The notes: generated from the sequence alone by a model not told the origin. A stretch of DNA of 64,000 nucleotides from Pararhizobium arenae (GCF_001931685.1 NZ_MOOY01000009.1:48071-112070), one strand, 5' to 3'; numbered from the stretch's first letter, positions 43,774 through 53,281 are shown. Made by a program: numbers and translations.

Positions 43774-44862
43774 TCAAAGCCGGTTTTCCGTCGCAGCATC
43801 AAAGACAGACGCCATCGACATATCGAAGCTGAGCTTGACCGGCGTGCCGGGCGTATAACGACGGCTACCGGCGATGCGGACCGACATGGTTTGCCCTGCA
43901 AGCTTTAGCCACAGCAGGTTGTCGGCGCCCATCGGTTCCTCGATATCGACCACGGCATCGTGGAACTCGCCGCCGGGCAAAGACTCGTCGACCTTCACAT
44001 GCTCCGGACGGACGCCGAGGGTGACCTTGCGGCCAGCCTCAATCGGCGAACGGGCCGGATAGGCATCGAGGCCGAAATCCACGCCATTCACACGCACGAA
44101 CTTGTGGCCCTCGCGATCGACGATCTCGCCAGAGAAAAAGTTCATCGACGGCGAGCCGATGAAGCCAGCGACGAAGCGGTTCTCCGGGAAATTGTAGATG
44201 GTCATGGGATCGGCAAGCTGCTGGATCACGCCGCTCTTCATGACGGCGATACGGTCAGCGAGCGTCAGCGCCTCGATCTGGTCATGGGTCACGTAGATCA
44301 TCGTGTTCTTCAGCGACTGGTGCAGCCGCTTGATTTCCACGCGCAGTTCCGAACGCAGCTTGGCGTCGAGGTTCGAGAGCGGCTCGTCGAACAGGAACAC
44401 GTCGACATCACGCACCAGCGCACGGCCGATGGCCACGCGCTGACGCTGGCCGCCGGAAAGCTCCGACGGCTTGCGCTTCAGGAGCGCCTGGATCTGCAGG
44501 ATCTCGGCGGCACGGGCCACGCGCTTGTCGATTTCCGCCTGCGGCACCTTGGCGACCTTGAGGCCGAAGGAGAGGTTTTTCTCCACCGTCATCTGCGGAT
44601 AGAGCGCATAGGACTGGAACACCATGCCGATGCCGCGGTCCTTGGGCTCTTCCCAGGTGACGTTCTTGCCCTTGATGAAGATCTGGCCGTCGGAGATATC
44701 GAGCAGACCGGCGATGCAGTTGAGCAAGGTCGACTTGCCGCAGCCGGACGAGCCGAGCAGGACGAGGAACTCGCCGTCGCGGATTTCCAGATCGAGATGT
44801 TCGAGCACGCTGACGGCGCCGAAGTTCAAAGACAGGTCCTTGATGGATACACTTGAATTCAT
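43774..44862 (-). CDS. Sugar ABC transporter ATPase, UgpC/MsmK type
   Basis: The 362-residue ATPase powers the manno-oligosaccharide importer. Walker A LGSSGCGKSTLLN, Q-loop VFQSYALYPQMTVEKNL, signature LSGGQRQRVAIGRALV, Walker B VFLFDEPLSNLDAKLR and switch THDQIEALTLADR are complete. The C-terminal TOBE domain shows TLGVRPEHVKVDESLPGG. Family members can serve several sugar transporters. It starts six bases downstream of the MalG-type permease stop. Confidence 0.93.
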   Translation of the reverse strand: MNSSVSIKDLSLNFGAVSVLEHLDLEIRDGEFLVLLGSSGCGKSTLLNCIAGLLDISDGQIFIKGKNVTWEEPKDRGIGMVFQSYALYPQMTVEKNLSFGLKVAKVPQAEIDKRVARAAEILQIQALLKRKPSELSGGQRQRVAIGRALVRDVDVFLFDEPLSNLDAKLRSELRVEIKRLHQSLKNTMIYVTHDQIEALTLADRIAVMKSGVIQQLADPMTIYNFPENRFVAGFIGSPSMNFFSGEIVDREGHKFVRVNGVDFGLDAYPARSPIEAGRKVTLGVRPEHVKVDESLPGGEFHDAVVDIEEPMGADNLLWLKLAGQTMSVRIAGSRRYTPGTPVKLSFDMSMASVFDAATENRL

Positions 44863-44868
44863 GTGGGA

Positions 44869-45786
44869 TCAGCCTTTCACAGCACCGGCGGCGATGCCGC
44901 GGACGAAGAGACGTCCGGAGACGAAGTAGACGATAAGCGGGACAGCGCCAGTGAGGATCGTTGCCGCCATGTTGACGTTGTATTCCTTCACGCCCTGCAC
45001 CGAGTTGACGATGTTGTTGAGCTGCACGGTCATCGGGTAATATTCCGGCCGGGTGAAGACGACGCCGAAGAGGAAGTCGTTCCAGATGCCGGTGACCTGC
45101 AGGATCATCGCCACGACGAAAATCGGCAGCGACATGGGCAGCATGATCCGGAAATAGATCGCCCAGAACCCTGCCCCATCGATGCGCGCCGCCTTGAACA
45201 ATTCTTCCGGCAGCGAGGCGAAATAGTTGCGGAACAGCAGCGTCAGGATCGGCATGCCGAAGATCGAGTGCACGAGGATAAGGCCGGTGAGCGTACCGTA
45301 AATGCCCATTTCACGCAGCACGATGACGATCGGATAGATCATCACCTGATAGGGAATGAAGGCCCCGACGACGAGGATCGAGAAGAACAGTTCCGACCCC
45401 TTGAACCGCCAGTTGGCCAGTGCGTATCCGTTGACGGAGGCAATCGCGATCGAGACGATGACCGAAGGAATGGTGATGCGAACCGAGTTCCAGAATCCGC
45501 GCGAAAGCCCGTCGCAGTTAAGACCCGTGCAGGCTGTTGCCCAAGCCTTTACCCAGGGCTCGAAAGTGATTTCCACCGGCGGCGAGAAGATGTTGCCGAG
45601 GCGGATTTCGGGCATGCCCTTCAGCGAGGTCACGACCATCACGTAGAGCGGCAGCAGATAGTAGGCGGCGGCGACGAACAGCGTGCCGTAGATCATGATG
45701 TTGCGCGGCGACAGCAGCGGCTTGGGCTTCCTGCCCTTGGGCCCACTCATGGCGACAACCGGTTTGTTGATTGCGATATCAGACAC
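44869..45786 (-). CDS. Carbohydrate ABC transporter permease, MalG type
   Basis: The 305-residue inner-membrane subunit has six helices and the EAA loop LPEELFKAARIDGAGFWAIY-FRIMLPMSLP, which contacts the ATPase. It begins with a cytoplasmic N-terminus (MSDIAINKPVVAMSGPKGRK). It overlaps the upstream permease gene by eight bases. Substrate is inferred from the adjacent mannosidase. Confidence 0.92.
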   Translation of the reverse strand: MSDIAINKPVVAMSGPKGRKPKPLLSPRNIMIYGTLFVAAAYYLLPLYVMVVTSLKGMPEIRLGNIFSPPVEITFEPWVKAWATACTGLNCDGLSRGFWNSVRITIPSVIVSIAIASVNGYALANWRFKGSELFFSILVVGAFIPYQVMIYPIVIVLREMGIYGTLTGLILVHSIFGMPILTLLFRNYFASLPEELFKAARIDGAGFWAIYFRIMLPMSLPIFVVAMILQVTGIWNDFLFGVVFTRPEYYPMTVQLNNIVNSVQGVKEYNVNMAATILTGAVPLIVYFVSGRLFVRGIAAGAVKG

Positions 45787-46684
45787 GCTTGCGCCCTCCC
45801 CCGAATTCCAGATAGGCCCAAGGCACGATGATGATGGCGACCGTGATCAGCATCATGGTCGAGGCGGCAAAGCCCTGCCCCAGGTTCTGCGCCTGGAACA
45901 TATAATCGTAGACGTATTTTGCCGGGACTTCGGATGCGATGCCGGGACCGCCGGATGTCTGGGCCACGACCAGATCGTAGACCTTGACGATGCCCGACGC
46001 GATGATGACGAGCGTGGTAATGAACACCGGGCGCATCATCGGGATGATGATCTGCCCATAGGTCCTCCAGGCCGGAATGCCATCGACGCGCGAGGCCTTC
46101 CAGATGTCCTCGTCAATGCCGCGCAGACCCGCCAGCATCAGGCACATCACGAGACCGGTGCCCTGCCACAGGGCGGCGATCAGAATGCCATAGATGACGA
46201 TGCTTGGCGTATAGAGAGGATCGAACGTGAAGCTCGTCCAGCCGAGCGACCGAACGACGGATTGAACGCCGAATTCCGGGTTCAAAATCCACTGCCAGAC
46301 AAGGCCGGTGACGATGAAGGAGAGTGCGAACGGATAAAGGAAGATCGTCCGGAAGGTGTTTTCAAAGCGGATTTTCTGGTCCATCAGCGCCGCCAGCAAA
46401 AAGCCGATGACGAGGCTGAAAATCAGCGAGAAGAAGCCGTAAATAGCCAGATTTTCGATTGAAACGATCCAGCGGGGAGCAGCCCAGAGGCGCTCATACT
46501 GGTCCAGTCCGACAAAGTTCAGCCGCGGCAGCAGCTTTGAATTCGTGAACGAGTAAACGACCGTCCAGAGCGTGCCGCCCAGGAAGATGACGACCGCCGT
46601 CAGGATCATCGGGATGGAAGCAATCTTTGAATTCAGATTGCGGAAAAGTTGGTTGGGTCGGTCGGTTTTCGCGTGTCCCGCCAT
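45779..46684 (-). CDS. Carbohydrate ABC transporter permease, MalF type
   Basis: The 301-residue partner permease. Six membrane segments and the EAA loop IDEDIWKASRVDGIPAWRTY-GQIIIPMMRPVF are clear. N-terminal region MAGHAKTDRPNQLFRNLNSK precedes the first helix. It is separated from the binding-protein gene by a 218-bp gap with a strong hairpin, so permease levels are probably lower than those of the receptor. Confidence 0.92.
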   Translation of the reverse strand: MAGHAKTDRPNQLFRNLNSKIASIPMILTAVVIFLGGTLWTVVYSFTNSKLLPRLNFVGLDQYERLWAAPRWIVSIENLAIYGFFSLIFSLVIGFLLAALMDQKIRFENTFRTIFLYPFALSFIVTGLVWQWILNPEFGVQSVVRSLGWTSFTFDPLYTPSIVIYGILIAALWQGTGLVMCLMLAGLRGIDEDIWKASRVDGIPAWRTYGQIIIPMMRPVFITTLVIIASGIVKVYDLVVAQTSGGPGIASEVPAKYVYDYMFQAQNLGQGFAASTMMLITVAIIIVPWAYLEFGGGRKRV

Positions 46685-46854
46685 TATGATTTCCTCCGGT
46701 ATCGCAAGCGCTTCTACAATCGGGAACCGGGCGCTCGGCGCTCCTCTGTATCCCCTCGCGTAACCTCGCCGCGCACGGCCCTCTTCAGGGGCCTTCTGCC
46801 GCGGACAGGCATGTCATCACGTCCTCAGGGCACCGCATACGTGAGGCGGATACA

Positions 46855-46879
46855 ACCGGCCCCGCTTGTTGCGGAGCCG
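46855..46879 (-). terminator. Hairpin after the sugar-binding protein gene, possible attenuator
   Basis: A ten-base stem CCGGCTCCGC/GCGGGGCCGG (minus strand) with loop AACAA and one mismatch starts 24 bp beyond the receptor stop. No strong T run follows, so it is more likely a partial terminator or 3'-end stabiliser that raises receptor over permease mRNA. Confidence 0.55.
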
Positions 46880-46902
46880 GAGCCGTGACGACACGATCGC
46901 GA

Positions 46903-48138
46903 TCAGTCTGCAGATGCGATGATGTCTGCGAAGCGCTTCTGCGCGTCTTCCGGCGTGATCGACGGATTGGCGAAGAATTCGGAGAACAGGTCTTCCTTCT
47001 GCTTCTGGATATCGGCCGAAAGCAGCTGGTCGACGGACTGGATGACGTTGCCCTTGGCAAGAATGTCCAGACCCTTCTTCATGCAGTCGTTGGCGGCAGC
47101 GAGATCGACGTCGCCGCGAACCGGCAGCGAGCCCTTCTTCAGATTGAAGGCAACCTGGGTTGCGGGGGCAAGCAGCGTTTCCGCCAGCAGGTCCTGTGCC
47201 TTCGACTTTTCCTCGTCCTCAAGGACCGGGAAGTAGAAGGCGTCGCCGCCGGTGGAGATGACTTCGTTGACACCGAGACCCGGAAGGCAGGTGTAGTCCG
47301 TGCCAGCCGTCTGGCCCGCGAGCTGGAATTCGCCCTGCGCCCAGTCACCCATGATCTGCCCGCCGGCCTTGCCGGTGATGACGAGGTTGGTTGCCTGGTT
47401 CCAGTCCTGAACGTTGCTGCCCTTGGACATACGGCGGGCATCATCGGCAGCCTTGAAGACCTTGGCGATTTCAGGACCTGCCGCAACTTCGGCATCCTTG
47501 TCGCCGAACACCTTCTGGAAGGTATCCTTGCCGGCGATGGCAATCATCAGCACGTCGAACGCGCCGGCTGTCTGCCAGGGCTGACCGCCGACGGCGAGCG
47601 GCACGATGCCGGCCTTTTCCAGCGCCGGAGCGGCAGCGACGAACTCGTCCCAGTTCTTCGGAACTTCGACGCCGGCCTGCTTGAAGGCCCCGTTGGAAAG
47701 CCACAGCCACTGCCAGGAGTGGATGTTGACCGGCGCGCAATAGATCTTGCCGTCGATCGTGCAGCTGTCGAGCAGGCTCGCCGGCTTGATGACTTCCTTC
47801 CAGTTGCCCTTGGTCGCGACATCCGTCAGGTCGCGCATGAGACCGGCTTCGACCAGTTCCTCGGCCTGACGGCCATGGTTGAACTGGGTCGCGCCCATCG
47901 GGTCGCCGCCGGTGATGCGGCTGATCATGATCGGACGAGCGGTACCGCCGGAACCGGCGATGGCGCCATCGACCCACTTGTTGCCGGTCGCATCAAATGC
48001 CTTGGCGAGTTCGGCGACAGCCGCAGCTTCGCCACCCGAAGTCCACCAATGGGTGACTTCAAGGTCGGTCGCGTTAGCCGCGCCGAGCGGAAGCACCACA
48101 GTTGCCGCCAGTGCAGCAGCCAACAAACGCAATTTCAT
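46903..48138 (-). CDS. ABC transporter sugar-binding protein, manno-oligosaccharide type
   Basis: The 411-residue periplasmic receptor has a Sec signal (MKLRLLAAALAATVVLPLGA, cleavage after ANA). The mature protein opens DLEVTHWWTSGGEAAAVAEL, typical of the family-1 sugar-binding proteins. Further features: FNHGRQAEELVEAGLMRDLT, NIHSWQWLWLSNGAFKQAGV and GQIMGDWAQGEFQ. GGAGGAGATC precedes the start. First gene of the operon continuing through permeases, ATPase, mannosidase and isomerases; a LacI-type operator overlaps its leader. Confidence 0.92.
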   Translation of the reverse strand: MKLRLLAAALAATVVLPLGAANATDLEVTHWWTSGGEAAAVAELAKAFDATGNKWVDGAIAGSGGTARPIMISRITGGDPMGATQFNHGRQAEELVEAGLMRDLTDVATKGNWKEVIKPASLLDSCTIDGKIYCAPVNIHSWQWLWLSNGAFKQAGVEVPKNWDEFVAAAPALEKAGIVPLAVGGQPWQTAGAFDVLMIAIAGKDTFQKVFGDKDAEVAAGPEIAKVFKAADDARRMSKGSNVQDWNQATNLVITGKAGGQIMGDWAQGEFQLAGQTAGTDYTCLPGLGVNEVISTGGDAFYFPVLEDEEKSKAQDLLAETLLAPATQVAFNLKKGSLPVRGDVDLAAANDCMKKGLDILAKGNVIQSVDQLLSADIQKQKEDLFSEFFANPSITPEDAQKRFADIIASAD

Positions 48139-48154
48139 GAGATCTCCTCCCTCA

Positions 48155-48168
48155 CTGTAACGTTACCG
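48155..48168. promoter_or_regulatory. LacI-type operator candidate A
   Basis: CTGTAACGTTACCG, with a perfect ten-base palindromic core GTAACGTTAC, lies 17 bp upstream of the sugar-binding protein start, in its leader. The central CG and half-site symmetry match LacI-family operators. A lacI-type gene is divergently placed at 48647. Confidence 0.75.
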
Positions 48169-48472
48169 TAAAAGCGTAGACCAACTGTTTTTCAGACGCA
48201 ACAGAGAAACCAAAAAAATACGATTCAAAAAAATGAAACAATTTTTGATTGTTTTTTTCGACATCTGCCGCAGACCATGACCCGCCACGCCGCAATGCAC
48301 AACGCTCATAATACTCGCACTATATATTTGTTTACCGGTTATTTTTGCCGAATTTTAAAGCAGGCGCCAAACCCGATCCCTTCGCGGCGCAATACATCGC
48401 GCAATGCACCGCAACATTCTACTTCGCGTTTAACGCGAGAAAGATTAGGCAAAAAACCTCTCGACAGAGGAC

Positions 48473-48486
48473 CTGTATCGTTACAG
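48473..48486. promoter_or_regulatory. LacI-type operator candidate B
   Basis: CTGTATCGTTACAG, symmetric at 12 of 14 positions, lies 318 bp from site A and 161 bp upstream of the LacI start. The pair could allow looping and joint control of the receptor operon and the regulator. The remaining bases of the 508-bp gap (48139-48646) are A+T-rich, include a seven-base stem AAACAAT/ATTGTTT at 48236-48254, and hold no supported gene. Confidence 0.7.
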
Positions 48487-48646
48487 ATTTCGCAAATTCG
48501 TCATCGCGGAGCCAGCCAGTGCCCCGCTGTTACAAATCGTATATAAGCAGGCTCATTAGGGTTTCGGACTCGATCATCAGACCACAAGAATAACCTTGCA
48601 GGTCCGACAGTCGGACAAACCTCGGATCTGGAAGGCATGTCGGGGC

Positions 48647-49684
48647 ATGGACGAGAAAAGCAAACAAAAACATACGGCCGCGCCACCCGCGGCCGGCCAT
48701 CGACCAACCCTTAAAACCATCGCCTTTATGACGGGGCTGGGCATCACCACGGTGTCGCGTGCGCTGAAAGATGCCCCGGACATCGGCGCCGAGACGAAGG
48801 AGCGGGTGCGCCTGGTGGCGCGGCAGGTCGGCTACCACCCAAACCGCGCCGGCGTGAGGCTGCGCACCGGCAAAACGAATGTCATCAGCCTGATCCTGAG
48901 CCTCGAAGAGGAGTTCATCGGCCTCACAAGCCCGATGGTGGTCGGCATTTCGGAAGTCCTCGCCACGACCCAGTATCATCTCGTGATCACGCCCTACAGC
49001 ATGAAAAGCGACCCGCTGGATCCTGTGCGATATGTCCTGGAGACGGGCGCTGCCGACGGCGTGATCATCTCGCGCACGGAGCCCAAGGATCCACGCGTGG
49101 CGCTGATGATGGAGCGCAACTTCCCCTTCGGCACACATGGTCGCACCGATATGGGCCTCGTGCACCCCTTCCACGATTTCGACAACGAGCGCTTTGCCTA
49201 TGACGCCGTCAGGAGACTGGTCGAGCGCGGACGGCGGCGGATCATGCTGCTCCATCCGCCGCAGGGCCTTACCTATCACATGCACATGAGAACCGGTTTC
49301 GAGCGCGGCTTGCGGGATTTCGGTGCAACGGCCGTGCCGTTCAATACCGTCGATCTCGACCACAGCCTTGATGAAATCCGTGTCGCCTGCGAAGCCGCGA
49401 TGCGGGCACCGGGGGCTCCCGACGGCGTGATTTCAGGCAGTGGCGGCGGAGCGGTGGCTCTGGTCGCCGGGATCGAGGCTGCCGGCCTGCAACTCGGCCG
49501 CGATGTCGATATGGTCTCGAAGCAATCCAACGACATCATTCGCTGGCTGCGGCCGGAAGTCATTTCGATGCGGGAGAATTTCAGGCTGGCCGGACGCGAA
49601 CTGGCAAAGGCCGTCATCGCCCGGATCGACGGGCAACCGGCAAGCGAGCTGCAGACGTTGAGCTACCCCCCGGACGAAGCCTAA
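48647..49684 (+). CDS. LacI-family transcriptional regulator of the mannoside cluster
   Basis: The 345-residue repressor has an N-terminal helix-turn-helix (residues about 21-66: TLKTIAFMTGLGITTVSRAL, DIGAETKERVRLVARQVGY) with the hinge HPNRAGVRLRTGKTNVISL. The periplasmic-binding-like effector domain follows, with ADGVIISRTEP and VDMVSKQSND. The extended N-terminus (MDEKSKQKHTAAPPAAGHRP) is slightly longer than usual. Met at 48647 lies near GGGG only; Met at 48596 is less likely. It is divergent from the transporter operon, and the operators between them are its probable targets. Confidence 0.9.
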   Translation: MDEKSKQKHTAAPPAAGHRPTLKTIAFMTGLGITTVSRALKDAPDIGAETKERVRLVARQVGYHPNRAGVRLRTGKTNVISLILSLEEEFIGLTSPMVVGISEVLATTQYHLVITPYSMKSDPLDPVRYVLETGAADGVIISRTEPKDPRVALMMERNFPFGTHGRTDMGLVHPFHDFDNERFAYDAVRRLVERGRRRIMLLHPPQGLTYHMHMRTGFERGLRDFGATAVPFNTVDLDHSLDEIRVACEAAMRAPGAPDGVISGSGGGAVALVAGIEAAGLQLGRDVDMVSKQSNDIIRWLRPEVISMRENFRLAGRELAKAVIARIDGQPASELQTLSYPPDEA

Positions 49685-49712
49685 TATTTCGCGTGAGGAC
49701 AGACGCAAACAG

Positions 49713-49740
49713 AACGGCCGCTGAGCGATCAGCGGCCGTT
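49713..49740. terminator. Bidirectional terminator between lacI-type gene and gnd
   Basis: A perfect twelve-base stem AACGGCCGCTGA/TCAGCGGCCGTT with GCGA tetraloop lies in the 84-bp gap of two convergent genes, 28 bp from each stop. Short T-containing stretches follow on both sides. Confidence 0.85.
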
Positions 49741-49768
49741 TCGATTTCATTTATATCGACAACACCGA

Positions 49769-51196
49769 TCAGGCGTTGAGGCCGCTGCCCCACGGACCGT
49801 GGTGCGAATCCTTGCCGTCCGTCCGGTCGAAGCCGTGCGCGCCGAAGAAGTCGCGCTGCGCCTGGATGACGTTGGCCGTGCCGCGGCTGCGGCGGTAGCT
49901 GTCGAAATAACCGAGCGCCGAGGCCAGCGCCGGAACCGGCAGGCCGGCGAGAACAGCAGCGGAAACGACGCGGCGCAGCGCGCCATCGGTTTCCTTGACC
50001 ATAGCGGCAAATGCGGGCGTGACGATCAGGTTAGCGACATCCGGGTCCTTGGTGAAGGCCGTGGTGATCTCGTCCAGGAACTGCGAGCGGATGATGCAGC
50101 CAGCGCGCCAGATGCGGGCGATGGTCGGCATCGGCAGGTTCCAGCCGAACTCCTTCGAAGCGGCAGACATGACGGCAAAGCCCTGTGCATAGGCGCCGAT
50201 CTTGGCAGCAAGCAAAGCGCTTTCGAGATCCTTAACGAAGGCTGCCTTGTCGGCGATATCCAGCTCACCGCCGGGAAGACCGAGGACCTTTTCAGCGGCT
50301 TCGCGCTCTTCCTTCATGGAGGAAATGCTGCGCGCGGCAACGGCAGCTTCGATAGCAGTTGCCGGGACGCCCATGTTCTGCGCCTCGATGGCGGACCACT
50401 TGCCGGTGCCCTTCTGGCCGGCCTTGTCGAGGATCAGGTCGACGATCGGGCCGCCGGTGATCGGATCGGCAGCCTTCAGGACCTTCTCGGTGATCTCGAT
50501 GAGGTAGGAATTCAGGCGGCCCCTGTTCCAGGTGCCGAAGACTTCGCCGATCTCGGTGGCGCTCATCTTCAGCCCGTCGCGCAGGATGCCGTAGATTTCG
50601 GCGATCATCTGCATGTCGGCATATTCGATACCGTTGTGGATGGTCTTGACGAAATGACCGGCGCCGTTTTCGCCGAGCCATGCAACGCACGGATCTTCAT
50701 TGTACTTCGCGGCGATCGAGGTCAGGACCTTTTCGACGCGCTTCCAGCTATCTTCCGTGCCGCCGACCATGATGGACGGACCATGGCGCGCCCCCTCTTC
50801 ACCGCCGGAAACCCCCATGCCGATAAAGGTCAGGCCCGAGTCCTTCAAGTTCTCGAAGCGGCGCATCGTGTCGCGGAAGTTGGCGTTGCCGGCATCGATC
50901 ATGATGTCGTTCTTTTCGAGATAGGGCTTCAGGAGCTCCATCTGCTGATCGACGGGATCGCCGGCCTTGATCATGATGATGATCGGGCGCGGCGGGCGGA
51001 TGGCGGCGACGAACTCCTCGATCGTCTCGCAGGGGACGATCTGGCCCTGCAACTCGCCGGCTTCCGCATAGAACTTGCGCGTTGCATCAACCGTGCGGTT
51101 GAAGACTGCGATCTTGTTGCCTTTTTCCGCGATGTTGAGCGCCAGATTCGATCCCATGACGCCGAGACCGATAAGGCCGATTTCCGCCTGTGCCAC
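49769..51196 (-). CDS. gnd: 6-phosphogluconate dehydrogenase (NADP+)
   Basis: Gnd oxidatively decarboxylates 6-phosphogluconate to ribulose-5-phosphate in the pentose phosphate pathway. The 475-residue product is full length. Rossmann motif IGLIGLGVMGSNLALNIAEK, NRT, substrate site GVSGGEEGARHGPSIMVGG, catalytic Lys and Asn in KTIHNGIEYADMQ and the C-terminal helical domain with DKAGQKGTGKWSAIEAQNMG are present. A GTG start at 51196 with GGAGG upstream is chosen; the upstream frame to 51322 is not family-like. Confidence 0.94.
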   Translation of the reverse strand: MAQAEIGLIGLGVMGSNLALNIAEKGNKIAVFNRTVDATRKFYAEAGELQGQIVPCETIEEFVAAIRPPRPIIIMIKAGDPVDQQMELLKPYLEKNDIMIDAGNANFRDTMRRFENLKDSGLTFIGMGVSGGEEGARHGPSIMVGGTEDSWKRVEKVLTSIAAKYNEDPCVAWLGENGAGHFVKTIHNGIEYADMQMIAEIYGILRDGLKMSATEIGEVFGTWNRGRLNSYLIEITEKVLKAADPITGGPIVDLILDKAGQKGTGKWSAIEAQNMGVPATAIEAAVAARSISSMKEEREAAEKVLGLPGGELDIADKAAFVKDLESALLAAKIGAYAQGFAVMSAASKEFGWNLPMPTIARIWRAGCIIRSQFLDEITTAFTKDPDVANLIVTPAFAAMVKETDGALRRVVSAAVLAGLPVPALASALGYFDSYRRSRGTANVIQAQRDFFGAHGFDRTDGKDSHHGPWGSGLNA

Positions 51197-51487
51197 TAGT
51201 GTGCCTCCGTAAGACTGGGAGTTTTTGTCCGGGGGGCAGACAACTCCGCTTCGTGAATGCGTGCATGGGGCCGAGATATGGGAGGTTGGCCGCCCATGCT
51301 TTCGCTGACGGAGTTTTGGCATTCAAATCGAGCAACGACAAGCACTTGTTGTCGTTGACAGGGCTTTTCCGCAGGCGCTGATACGCACGTAAAGTTTTTG
51401 TGAATATCAGGGGCCGTTGGTGGTTATGTTTTTGAGTGAAAACAATACTATCCGCTCTATATCCGGGAACACGGAATGGGAGGCAGA

Positions 51488-51907
51488 ATGTCCATCATGG
51501 AGGCCAGAGTCATCCACGCGAGCATCGCTCGCCCGTGGCATAACGTTTACGCTTTTGCAGCCAATCCACTGACGATGTCGCGCTGGGCGTCCGGCCTCAG
51601 CGACGGGCTGCGAAGGGATGGCGACGCGTGGCTGACATCAGGACCATTGGGCGAGGCACGGGTGCGTTTCGCGCCGCCCAATGACTTCGGCGTCATCGAT
51701 CACCTGGTCACGATGCCGGATGGCCGTCAGGTTAACAACGCGATGCGCGTCGTCGCAAACGGCGACGGCGCCGAGGTGATGTTCCTGCTGCTCAGACAGC
51801 CAAGCATGAGCGACGCCGATTTCGAACGCAATGCACAATGGGTCATGAAAGACCTCAGGACGCTCAAAGAACTGATGGAAAGGGATGACCATGGGCCAGA
51901 GGGGTAA
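51488..51907 (+). CDS. SRPBCC-superfamily protein
   Basis: The 139-residue protein fits the START/Bet v1-like SRPBCC fold: ARVIHASIARPWHNVYAFAA, ANPLTMSRWASGLS, GPLGEARVRFAPPNDFGVID, GAEVMFLLLRQPSMSDADFE, and a long C-terminal helix VMKDLRTLKELME. Members bind hydrophobic ligands; function unknown. Met at 51488 has GGGAGGC six bases before it. It overlaps the VOC gene by 17 bases, so the two are co-translated. Confidence 0.8.
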   Translation: MSIMEARVIHASIARPWHNVYAFAANPLTMSRWASGLSDGLRRDGDAWLTSGPLGEARVRFAPPNDFGVIDHLVTMPDGRQVNNAMRVVANGDGAEVMFLLLRQPSMSDADFERNAQWVMKDLRTLKELMERDDHGPEG

Positions 51908-52244
51908 CGATCGCCAGATCGACAACATCGAATTCGTGGTTGCGGATATCGCCCGATCACGCGCGTTTTATGGCGCAGCCTTTGGTTGGTCGTTTACGGA
52001 TTATGGTCCGGAATACTGCGAATTCACAGACGGGCGACTGACCGGCGGACTGACGACCATGGGTGAAATCCGCAACGGTGGCCCGTTGGTCATCCTCTAC
52101 GCGGACGATCTTGCGGATGCGCAGGCGAAGGTCGAAAAGGCAGGTGCGACGATCAGCCAGCCTATTTTCTCATTCCCCGGCGGGCGGCGTTTCCAATTTC
52201 TTGATCCCGACGGCTATGAACTGGCCGTGTGGTCGGACAAATAA
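51891..52244 (+). CDS. VOC-family (glyoxalase/bleomycin resistance-like) protein
   Basis: A 117-residue single VOC domain: IDNIEFVVADIARSRAFYGA with FGWSF, ITDGRLTGGLTTMGE region, PLVILYADDLADAQAKVEKA, and RFQFLDPDGYELAVWSD with the metal-ligand Glu. Such proteins bind metals or small electrophiles. Met at 51891 is preferred since GGAAAGGG lies six bases upstream, whereas it abuts the ATG at 51885. Co-transcribed with the SRPBCC gene, a common pairing. Confidence 0.88.
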   Translation: MGQRGNDRQIDNIEFVVADIARSRAFYGAAFGWSFTDYGPEYCEFTDGRLTGGLTTMGEIRNGGPLVILYADDLADAQAKVEKAGATISQPIFSFPGGRRFQFLDPDGYELAVWSDK

Positions 52245-52249
52245 CCCAC

Positions 52250-52954
52250 TCAGGCGGCGATCGAACGCCGCCTGTCTGCGATTTCCTGAAGGATGAGAAT
52301 CGCGCCGATGATCTTGCCGGTGCTGGAGCGACATGGCGTCATGCGGCAACGCACGACAACCGTGCGACTGTCCATCTCCTTGGCGAAGGTGTAATCGACG
52401 TTCTCACCCTGGAAGCATTTGTCGAGATTGGGCTTGACCCTTTTCTCAAAGCGCTGGAGGCCCACGAATTCCACGACATGGCGGCCGACGAGATCCATCG
52501 GACGCTCTTCAAGCCGCTCGGCATTGGCGGGGTTCGTATAGAGATAGCGATAGTCCGGCGTAATCACCGCGATCCGGTCCGGCATGCAATCCAGGATGGC
52601 CTCGTTGAGAAAGCCTTCGTCCATGCGCGCCTTTCGAATGGACGGTACCGTGACGGGATGCGCCTGCAATGCGGTGTATCCCTCGGTACCGAAATAGCGG
52701 TCGGCAAGACGAGACAAAGCTTCGCGCTGGCGCAATACGCTGGACGTGTCGTCCACTTCCTTCTGGATAAGATCGAGCACGAACTCAAATTGCAGCCTAG
52801 CATCGGATACTGTCGTGGCGACTTCCTCATAGATCGATGTCAGGACCGGATCGATCTCCTGCCCCAGTATCTCCATCACCAGATCGTCACCAGCGCGTGC
52901 CGCCTGTTGCAACTGAGCGTATTTGAACCAGAAAAGCTCTATAAGCGATTTCAA
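52250..52954 (-). CDS. PAS-domain protein
   Basis: A 234-residue protein with an N-terminal helical part (about 1-105) of no known family and a PAS domain (about 115-230): NEAILDCMPDRIAVITPDYR, YLYTNPANAERLEERPMDLV, GRHVVEFVGLQRFEKRVKPN, GKIIGAILILQEI. No kinase, GGDEF or HTH output is attached, so it is probably a stand-alone sensor or an adaptor. It converges with the VOC gene, five bases between stops, and a perfect nine-base hairpin CAGGCGGCG/CGCCGCCTG (52251-52274) overlaps its last codons. Confidence 0.8.
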   Translation of the reverse strand: MKSLIELFWFKYAQLQQAARAGDDLVMEILGQEIDPVLTSIYEEVATTVSDARLQFEFVLDLIQKEVDDTSSVLRQREALSRLADRYFGTEGYTALQAHPVTVPSIRKARMDEGFLNEAILDCMPDRIAVITPDYRYLYTNPANAERLEERPMDLVGRHVVEFVGLQRFEKRVKPNLDKCFQGENVDYTFAKEMDSRTVVVRCRMTPCRSSTGKIIGAILILQEIADRRRSIAA

Positions 52955-53281
52955 TTGTCCACCCCATCGCCGCCCCGGTAAATACCATCCCAGCGGCCTC
53001 TACACTTTAAAAATTTGCCCTGCTCCGACATGAACGAAGCAGTTGACCCCTCAGCAATAAGTAGCAGTTTACACGCGACAGGGGTGCGTTCAACACCGGC
53101 GCTTCGACCTGAAACGTTACCGCAGAAATAAATTAGGTAATTCCGATGTTACACATCTGAGACACGCGCCGATGAAGGCGCGCTAGTGCTGTCGGGAATC
53201 ACAACCAATGTGGGCAAAGTTGAACTGGTGCCGAACACAACGCAAGGCCGCAATGTGCCGAAATGGTACGCCCGGGATATC
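52955..53281. other. Gap upstream of the PAS gene with a possible fourth operator
   Basis: A 327-bp region with no supported gene. CTGAAACGTTACCG at 53109-53122 differs by one base from operator A near the mannoside cluster. It lies about 155 bp upstream of the PAS start. It could be chance, as the symmetry is weaker than in the other sites. Confidence 0.4.

Noticed and set aside
46698-46716. GCAAGCGCTTC near the MalF-type permease as another LacI operator
   Set aside because: Only an eight-base symmetric core with a different centre (GC) from the four related sites; could be chance.
48236-48254. AAACAAT/ATTGTTT stem followed by T bases, taken as a terminator
   Set aside because: Weak A/T-only stem in the divergent promoter region; no upstream plus-strand gene that it would end.
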